Origin: Arthrobacter silvisoli
GTDB taxonomy: Bacteria > Actinomycetota > Actinomycetes > Actinomycetales > Micrococcaceae
Assembly: GCF_003369445.1 (NCBI RefSeq)
Contig: NZ_QRCU01000014.1
Coordinates: 1 to 64,000 of the forward strand
DNA length: 64,000 nt
Direction: 5' to 3'
In this document: positions 58,550-64,000 of the stretch, piece by piece
Layout: each line of letters starts with the position of its first letter
How positions within the stretch are numbered: the stretch's first letter is position 1
Translations under genes and position numbers: made by a program
Notes under the pieces: generated by a model
What the model was told of the DNA's origin: nothing
Seen by the model: the letters and a program-made list of their open reading frames with translations, nothing else
Database searches by the model: none

Positions 58550-59373
58550 CCACTCTCCCCGATTTTTCGCCGTTCACGAGCAACTTCACCGGTTCCGGCC
58601 CCAGCGTCGGGGTGGTGATGTGCCACGGATTCACGGGCAGCCCGCACGGCATGCGGCCGTGGGCGCGGTACCTCGCCGAGGAGGGCTTCGCCGTCCGGTT
58701 GCCGCTGCTTCCAGGCCACGGCACTACGTGGCAGGACATGGCGACGCGGCGCTGGCAGGAGTGGCACAACGCTGTTGATGCCGCCTACCTGGAGCTGCAG
58801 GCCGAATGCGACTACGTGTTCGCCGCGGGGCTCTCGATGGGCGGGGCGCTGGCGCTGCGGATCGGGGCCACCCGCCCGGTCGCCGGAACGATCGTGATCA
58901 ATCCGGGCCTGGTGATCGATGACCCGCGCGCGGCCGTGGTGGGCATCCTCAAGCATGTCCTCAAGACCACCCCGCCCATCGCCAACGACATCCGCAAACC
59001 CGGCATGGACGAAGGTGCCTACCCCCGCACCCCCGTGGCCGCGGGCCACGAGCTGAAGAAGCTGTACAAGGACACCCTGGGACTGCTTCCCCGGATTTCC
59101 GCGCCGGTGCGGGTGTTCCGCTCCTCCGTTGACCATGTGGTGTCCGACGCCAGCATCCGGCAGCTGCGGCGCCTCGTGACGGCCCCCGTGGAGCTGACCA
59201 TCCTGGAGAACAGCTACCACGTGGCCACCCTGGACAACGACGCGCCGGGAATCTTCCAGGCCTCCGCGGAGTTCATCCGGAAGACCGTTGCCGAACTGAC
59301 CACGGAGGACCCCGGCGCCGCGCTGGAGGACTCTGCCCTTGAAGAATCCGGACCCGAAGGACGCCACCAATGA
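58546..59373 (+). CDS. Alpha/beta hydrolase, paralogue of the preceding gene
   Basis: 275 residues. Same motif order as its neighbour: CHGFTGSPHGMRPWARYLAEEGF, LPLLPGHGT, GLSMGG, SSVDHVVSD (Asp) and ENSYHVATLDNDA (His). A tandem gene duplication is clear from shared stretches, but the lids and C-terminal tails differ, the second having a long acidic tail. ATGA coupling both upstream and downstream. Confidence 0.88.
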   Translation: MTTLPDFSPFTSNFTGSGPSVGVVMCHGFTGSPHGMRPWARYLAEEGFAVRLPLLPGHGTTWQDMATRRWQEWHNAVDAAYLELQAECDYVFAAGLSMGGALALRIGATRPVAGTIVINPGLVIDDPRAAVVGILKHVLKTTPPIANDIRKPGMDEGAYPRTPVAAGHELKKLYKDTLGLLPRISAPVRVFRSSVDHVVSDASIRQLRRLVTAPVELTILENSYHVATLDNDAPGIFQASAEFIRKTVAELTTEDPGAALEDSALEESGPEGRHQ

Positions 59374-59924
59374 ACAGGCCGGGGCCCGATTCCGCGGACC
59401 AGAGCGCAAACAAGGACGACGACGCCGTCTGGCTCGACCTCGTGGCCAGGCTCGAGGCCATGCCGGACGAGATCCTTGAAGACCTCCCGGACACCACCAA
59501 CGACGTCCCCGGTGATGGCCCCGGCGACCTTCCCGGCAGCCGTGCGGATGCGGCCGGCCCGGGCTTGCGTCCCAGCAGGTTCAGCGACTACGACCCGCTG
59601 GGGCTCTCCCGGGCCCTTTCGGACGCAGCGGACTCCGGTGACGCCCTGCCCGGCGGGCCGCGCGACTACGAGGCGGCCGACGACGGCGGGGCATTCGTTC
59701 CGGAGGATCCGCCCAGCCTGGCAGGAACCGAGCCCCTGACGATGCTGGCCTGGGTGGGCGCCATGGGCGGCCCCCTCGCCTTGTTGTTCACAGCGATGTT
59801 CTGGCGTTCGGCGCCCCTGCCGGCCATCCTCGGCATGGTCGCGGCGTTCCTGGCTTCGGTGGTCTACCTCATCATGCGGCTTCCCCGCGAGAAGGACGAC
59901 TCCGACAACGGCGCCCGCGTCTAA
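59370..59924 (+). CDS. Hypothetical membrane protein
   Basis: 184 residues. Acidic disordered N-terminal 115 residues (Asp/Gly/Pro/Ala-rich), then two transmembrane helices (about 126-150 and 152-175) and a short basic/acidic tail. No family recognised; conserved as the third gene of this small operon with the two hydrolases, to which it is coupled by ATGA. Confidence 0.65.
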   Translation: MNRPGPDSADQSANKDDDAVWLDLVARLEAMPDEILEDLPDTTNDVPGDGPGDLPGSRADAAGPGLRPSRFSDYDPLGLSRALSDAADSGDALPGGPRDYEAADDGGAFVPEDPPSLAGTEPLTMLAWVGAMGGPLALLFTAMFWRSAPLPAILGMVAAFLASVVYLIMRLPREKDDSDNGARV

Positions 59925-59932
59925 GCCGGGTT

Positions 59933-59970
59933 GCCTGGCCGCCTAGCCCTGGCCTGGCCGCCTAGCCCTG
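59933..59970 (-). repeat. 19-bp tandem duplication spanning ROK-gene stop codon
   Basis: GCCTGGCCGCCTAGCCCTG twice (59933-59951, 59952-59970), exact. The inner copy holds the Gln-Gly-TAG end of the ROK gene. Confidence 0.95.
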
Positions 59971-60957
59971 CATCCTGCCGCTGACCCGTGAGAGGTCGGC
60001 CGCGCCGATCATCCCGGCGCGCGGGCCGAGCTCGGCCAACCTGATCTCCGCCGGCGGACGGAATCCGCGGCCGGTGAGGTTGCGTGTGAATGCCTGCCGG
60101 GCCGGCCCTACCAGCAGTTCACCGGCGTCGCACAGGCCGCCGCCGATCACGAACGTCCCCGGATCGAGCGCGGCAGCAAGGTTGGCCAGGCCCAGGCCCA
60201 GCCATTGCCCGACTTCCTCCAGCAGTTCCCTGGACGCCGGATCGCCGGCCTTCGCCAGCTGGGAAACCGTCAGCCCGGTGATGTCGTCCACCACGCCCCC
60301 GCTGGCCTTCAGCAGCTCGTAGGCCAAGGGGGACTTCCGGCGCGCGAGTTCCCGGGCTTCCCGGCCCAGCGCGTTTCCCGAAGCATACTGTTCCCAACAG
60401 CCCCGGTTGCCGCATTCGCAGCGGTGCCCGCCGGGCACAGCCACTTGATGGCCGAACTCCCCGGCAACCCCGAACCGCCCGCGTTCCAGCCGGCCGTCCA
60501 TCACCATGGCGCCGCCGATGCCGGTGCCCAGCGTGATGCACACCAGGCGGCTCTCGCCGCGTCCGGCCCCGAAACGCCATTCCGCCCAGCCGGCGGCATC
60601 GGCGTCGTTGGTCAGGAGGACCGGCCTGCGCAGGAGCTTTTGCAGATTGTCCCGCAGCGGCTCATTGCGCCAGGCGAGGTGCGGGCTGAACAGCACGGTG
60701 CCGCCGTCGAGATCCATCCAACCGGCCGCGCCTATCCCAAGGGAGGCAATCCGGTGATGTTCGCCGAGTTCCTGCACCAGTTCCACGATGACGCGTTCCA
60801 CGGCGCGCGGATCGCTTCCGGGCGTCTCACGGCGCCGCTCCTCAAGGACCCTGCCCTCGGCGTCGACGACGCCGGCGGCCACTTTCGTGCCGCCGATGTC
60901 GATTCCAATCGCCAGTCCCCGCCGTCCCAGCCGGGAGTGCCCGGCGGACGCGGCCAC
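59962..60957 (-). CDS. ROK family kinase (glucokinase-like)
   Basis: 331 residues. ATP motif [53 protein letters not shown], and zinc motif HRCECGNRGCWEQYASG, as in glucokinase and N-acetylmannosamine kinase. Start taken at GTG 60957 (GGAGAGGAGG just upstream) giving the normal ROK length; the longer open frame to 61086 has no family support. The sugar is probably glucose but cannot be fixed from sequence alone. Confidence 0.85.
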   Translation of the reverse strand: MAASAGHSRLGRRGLAIGIDIGGTKVAAGVVDAEGRVLEERRRETPGSDPRAVERVIVELVQELGEHHRIASLGIGAAGWMDLDGGTVLFSPHLAWRNEPLRDNLQKLLRRPVLLTNDADAAGWAEWRFGAGRGESRLVCITLGTGIGGAMVMDGRLERGRFGVAGEFGHQVAVPGGHRCECGNRGCWEQYASGNALGREARELARRKSPLAYELLKASGGVVDDITGLTVSQLAKAGDPASRELLEEVGQWLGLGLANLAAALDPGTFVIGGGLCDAGELLVGPARQAFTRNLTGRGFRPPAEIRLAELGPRAGMIGAADLSRVSGRMQG

Positions 60958-61288
60958 CCTCCTCTCCTGCCCGGGAGCGCAGGACGCGGCCCCTTTCCGG
61001 ACAGGACCACGACGGCGGACGGCGGCGGAAGCGGGCCAGGGCGCCTTCCGCATCCTGGACCCGCTTGGCGGTGAGGTTCTCAGCATCCCGCCATCCTATT
61101 CCCGGTGCGGGGTATCCGCCGGGATCGGAGGGTGGGAAAGCAACACGTCCAAACGCCTGTGCATTGGCGGATTTCCGGGCTTCGCCGTAAAGTTACTCGC
61201 CAGTAGGTGAACTCGGACACACCCGGACAACGGGCGTATTAGAGTTAGAGCAGCCCTGTTTTGGTCTGTTGATATCAAAGGAGCTATC

Positions 61289-63097
61289 GTGCGTGAAGTC
61301 AGTGTTCCGCCCCTTGTAAATGTTGCCCCTGAAACCAACATCACGGACCTCGTGATCCGGCAGGCAAACAAGCCGTCCAACCCCGCACTCTTCGCCAAGC
61401 TGGACGGCGCCGGCCAGTGGCAGGACATCCACGCACGCGAGTTCCTCGCTGATGTGTCCGCCCTGGCGAAGGGCCTGATCGCCAACGGCGTACAGGCCGG
61501 TGACCGGGTGGGCATCATGTCCCGCACCCGCTACGAATGGACCCTGGTGGACTTTGCCATCTGGTTCGCCGGCGGCATTTCGGTCCCGATCTACGAAACG
61601 TCCTCGCCCTCGCAGGTCGCCTGGAACCTCGGCGACTCCGGCGCCGTGGCGGCCTTCGCCGAGGCGGCGCACCACGAGGACATCATCCGGCAGGCCGTGG
61701 CCGGTCAGGACCTGGGCACCGTGGCCAATGTCTGGCAGCTGGAAGGCGGCGGACTGGACCTGCTGCGCAGCGCCGGTACCGGCGTCAGCGACGAGGAACT
61801 GGAATCCCGCCGCAGCAAGGCGGTGCTCGCTGACACCGCCACCATCATCTACACCTCGGGCACCACCGGCCGGCCCAAGGGCTGTGAACTGACGCACGGC
61901 AATTTCGTGGAACTGTCCGAGAACGCGCTGGCTTCCCTGGGCGACGTCGTCAACGAGCACGCCCGGACCATCATGTTCCTGCCGCTCGCCCACGTGTTCG
62001 CCCGCTTCATCTCGGTCCTGGCCGTCGCCGCCGGCGCGCAGGTGGCCCACACCCCGGACATCAAGAACCTGCTCTCGGACCTCCAGAGCTTCAAGCCGTC
62101 CTTCATCCTGGCGGTGCCGCGGGTCTTCGAGAAGGTGTACAACTCGGCGCTGAGCAAGGCCGAGGACGGCGGCAAGGGTGGCATCTTCCACAAGGCCGCG
62201 GACACCGCGATCGCCTACTCCAAGGCACGCCAGGCCGGGTCCATCGGCCTGGGCCTGCGGCTCCGGCACGCGCTGTTCGACCGCCTCGTCTATGGCAAGC
62301 TCCGGGCGGCCATGGGCGGCCAGGTCGCGCACGCGGTCTCCGGCGGCGGCCCGCTGGGGGAACGCTTGGGCCACTTCTTCCAAGGCATCGGCCTGCAGAT
62401 CCTCGAGGGGTACGGACTGACGGAGACCACTGCCCCGGTGTCCGTGAACACCCCCTCGCTGATCAAGATCGGCACCGTAGGCGCTCCCCTGCCGGGCAAT
62501 GCGGTCAGGATCGCGGACGACGGCGAAATCCTCACCAAGGGCGTTTGCGTCATGAAGGGCTACTACAAGCGCGACGACCTTCTCGCGGAGACGTTCGTGG
62601 ACGGCTGGTTCCGCACCGGCGACATCGGCGAACTGGACGATCAGGGCTTCCTGAAGATCACGGGCCGCAAGAAGGAAATCATCGTCACGGCCGGAGGCAA
62701 GAACGTGGTCCCCGCGCTGCTTGAAGACCAGATCCGGGCCGATGCGCTCGTCTCGCAGGTCCTGGTGCTCGGTGACAACAGGCCCTTCATCGGCGCCCTG
62801 GTGACCCTGGACGAGGAAGCCCTTCCCGGCTGGCTGGAACGCCACGGCCTGCCGGCGGGCACCAGCCTCAAGGAAGCCGCCGGCAACCCGGTGGTCCGGG
62901 CTGCGGTGCAGGAACTGATCAGCAAGGCCAACCAGTCGGTGTCCCAGGCCGAGGCCATCAAGTCCTTCCGGATTGTCGATTCGGACTTCACCGAGGCGTC
63001 CGGCCACCTCACCCCATCCATGAAGGTCAAGCGCGCCCAAGTGATGAAGGACTACGAGACCGTCATCGAGGAAATGTACGCTGCGCCCCGGGCGTAA
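61289..63097 (+). CDS. Long-chain acyl-CoA synthetase (FadD15-like)
   Basis: 602 residues. AMP-forming ligase activating fatty acids. Seen: IIYTSGTTGRPKGCELTH, LPLAHVFAR, GYGLTETTAP, WFRTGDIGELDDQGFLKITGRKKEII, and TAGGKNVVPALLED. Matches the mycobacterial fadD15 neighbourhood near plsC. GTG start with GGAGCTATC upstream. Ends in a strong terminator. Confidence 0.94.
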   Translation: MREVSVPPLVNVAPETNITDLVIRQANKPSNPALFAKLDGAGQWQDIHAREFLADVSALAKGLIANGVQAGDRVGIMSRTRYEWTLVDFAIWFAGGISVPIYETSSPSQVAWNLGDSGAVAAFAEAAHHEDIIRQAVAGQDLGTVANVWQLEGGGLDLLRSAGTGVSDEELESRRSKAVLADTATIIYTSGTTGRPKGCELTHGNFVELSENALASLGDVVNEHARTIMFLPLAHVFARFISVLAVAAGAQVAHTPDIKNLLSDLQSFKPSFILAVPRVFEKVYNSALSKAEDGGKGGIFHKAADTAIAYSKARQAGSIGLGLRLRHALFDRLVYGKLRAAMGGQVAHAVSGGGPLGERLGHFFQGIGLQILEGYGLTETTAPVSVNTPSLIKIGTVGAPLPGNAVRIADDGEILTKGVCVMKGYYKRDDLLAETFVDGWFRTGDIGELDDQGFLKITGRKKEIIVTAGGKNVVPALLEDQIRADALVSQVLVLGDNRPFIGALVTLDEEALPGWLERHGLPAGTSLKEAAGNPVVRAAVQELISKANQSVSQAEAIKSFRIVDSDFTEASGHLTPSMKVKRAQVMKDYETVIEEMYAAPRA

Positions 63098-63110
63098 GCA
63101 GAGCCTCAAC

Positions 63111-63157
63111 AAGTGAAAGGACCCCGTCCGGAGAATCCGGACGGGGTCCTTTCACTT
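63111..63157. terminator. 21-bp-stem bidirectional terminator
   Basis: Perfect 21-bp arms (63111-63131 and 63137-63157) with a 5-base loop, between convergent acyl-CoA synthetase and pyruvate carboxylase genes. Confidence 0.9.
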
Positions 63158-63165
63158 ACAGAGTG

Positions 63166-64000
63166 TTACTCGACGACGATCAGCAGGTCCCCGCCCTGGA
63201 CCTGTTCGACGGCGTTGATGGCCAGGCGCGAAACCTTGCCGGCCACCGGCGTCGTGATGGATGCTTCCATCTTCATCGCCTCGATCGTGGCAACGGTGTC
63301 ACCGGCGTTGACGGTGTCTCCCACCTTGACGGTCACGGTTACGGCACCGGCGAACGGTGCGGCCACCTGGCCCGGCTGGGAAGGATCGGCCTTCTCGGCG
63401 GTCTTGACGTTGCTGACCACCGACTTGTCGCGCACCACCACCGGGCGGGACTGCCCGTTGAGCTTGCACATGACGGTGCGCATGCCCTTCTCGTCGGCTT
63501 CGGAGACCGCTTCGAGGGAGGCGATCAGGCGGACGCCCTTCTCCAGCTCGATCACATGTTCGACGCCCCGCTGCAGGCCATACAGGTAGTCCCGCGTGTC
63601 CAGCACAGAGAGGTTGCCGTAGCTTTCGACGCTCTTGAGGTAGTCCTTGGTGGGACCGGCGAAAAGCAGCCGGTTCAGGGTGCGGCGGCGGGTGGCGGAA
63701 TCGGACTTGAGTGCGGCGCTGTCCTCGGCGCTCAGTTCCACGTCCCGCACCTTGATGCTGCGGCCCTGCAGGGCCTTGGTGCGGAACGGCTCCGGCCAGC
63801 CTCCGGGAGGATCGCCCAGTTCGCCGGACAGGAATCCAATAACGGAGTCCGGGATGTCATAGTTCTGCGGGTTCTCGTTGAAGTCCGAAGGATCGGCGTT
63901 CAGGCCCACCAGGTGCAAGGCAAGATCGCCCACCACCTTGGAGGACGGCGTGACCTTGACCAGGCGGCCGAGGATGCGGTCGGCGGCCGTGTACATGTCC
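63166..64000 (-). CDS. pyc: Pyruvate carboxylase, C-terminal part (truncated by window edge)
   Basis: About 278 residues visible of about 1130. Seen: VTPSSKVVGDLALHLVG of the carboxyltransferase domain, DYLYGLQRGVEH, and the biotinyl carrier domain at the end with the biotin lysine in EAMKMEASI. Makes oxaloacetate from pyruvate. The frame remains open past base 64000; the biotin carboxylase half is outside. Confidence 0.94.
   Translation of the reverse strand, partial: DMYTAADRILGRLVKVTPSSKVVGDLALHLVGLNADPSDFNENPQNYDIPDSVIGFLSGELGDPPGGWPEPFRTKALQGRSIKVRDVELSAEDSAALKSDSATRRRTLNRLLFAGPTKDYLKSVESYGNLSVLDTRDYLYGLQRGVEHVIELEKGVRLIASLEAVSEADEKGMRTVMCKLNGQSRPVVVRDKSVVSNVKTAEKADPSQPGQVAAPFAGAVTVTVKVGDTVNAGDTVATIEAMKMEASITTPVAGKVSRLAINAVEQVQGGDLLIVVE

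Overview
The window is 64 kb of high-G+C actinobacterial chromosome. Gene content and order fit the Micrococcaceae (Arthrobacter/Pseudarthrobacter-like). Supporting points are a polyphosphate glucokinase, DivIVA/SepF polar-growth genes, a class II DAHP synthase, a PASTA-domain kinase, a GlnR-type nitrogen box before glnA, and a MurE whose diaminopimelate motif is altered as in L-lysine-type peptidoglycan. Genus is inferred from family knowledge; no 16S gene is present. I see no rRNA, tRNA, CRISPR, prophage or insertion sequence.

Layout. (1) 1-6800: the 3' part of lipA, a MetF-like gene, an ECF sigma/anti-sigma pair divergent from a secreted lipoprotein, a DUF4287/DUF5655-like gene, an AbiEi-DUF559 gene flanked by palindromic 19-bp-period arrays, then DUF4191 and RDD membrane proteins. 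(2) 6800-16550: nitrogen assimilation (glnA1, glnE, glnA2) with panB, a mini SPOR-like protein and map. The order lipA-DUF4191-RDD-glnA1-glnE-glnA2-panB matches the mycobacterial locus, so 837-5420 looks like inserted accessory DNA. (3) 16600-25820: ppgK, an SDR, nrdR, hisD, a flavin reductase, dnaE and two unknown membrane proteins. (4) 25930-47270, almost all on the minus strand: the division and cell-wall cluster, in transcription order mraZ-rsmH-ftsL-ftsI-murE-murF-mraY-murD-ftsW-murG-murC-ftsQ-ftsZ-pgeF-yggS-sepF-yggT-divIVA-lspA-rluD. (5) 47590-57650: DUF3040, dinB, a lipoprotein coupled to a polyprenyl synthase, an Rv2175c-like regulator, a LysM/transglycosylase, a PASTA kinase, aroG and plsC. 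(6) 57760-64000: two tandem alpha/beta hydrolases, a membrane protein, a ROK kinase, a long-chain acyl-CoA ligase and the 3' end of pyruvate carboxylase.

How the genes work together. Lipid II is made by MurC-F, MraY and MurG and polymerised by FtsW/FtsI at a ring built by FtsZ, SepF and FtsQ/L; DivIVA marks the poles. The PASTA kinase and the LysM/SLT enzyme are plausible sensors and remodellers of the same wall. GlnE adenylylates GlnA1, which has the target tyrosine; GlnA2 lacks it.

Most informative non-coding signals: two mirror-image ECF promoters (TGAACC-N16-CGTCGT); a four-half-site GlnR box; tandem NrdR-like boxes before nrdR; 10-bp-spaced MraZ boxes and an inverted copy of the mraZ start; the arrays around the AbiEi-DUF559 gene; and a recurring pattern of 13-19 bp tandem duplications that include a gene's stop codon. 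No clearly new multi-gene system is visible. The best candidates for undescribed biology are the AbiEi-DUF559 repeat island and the stop-codon-spanning duplications.
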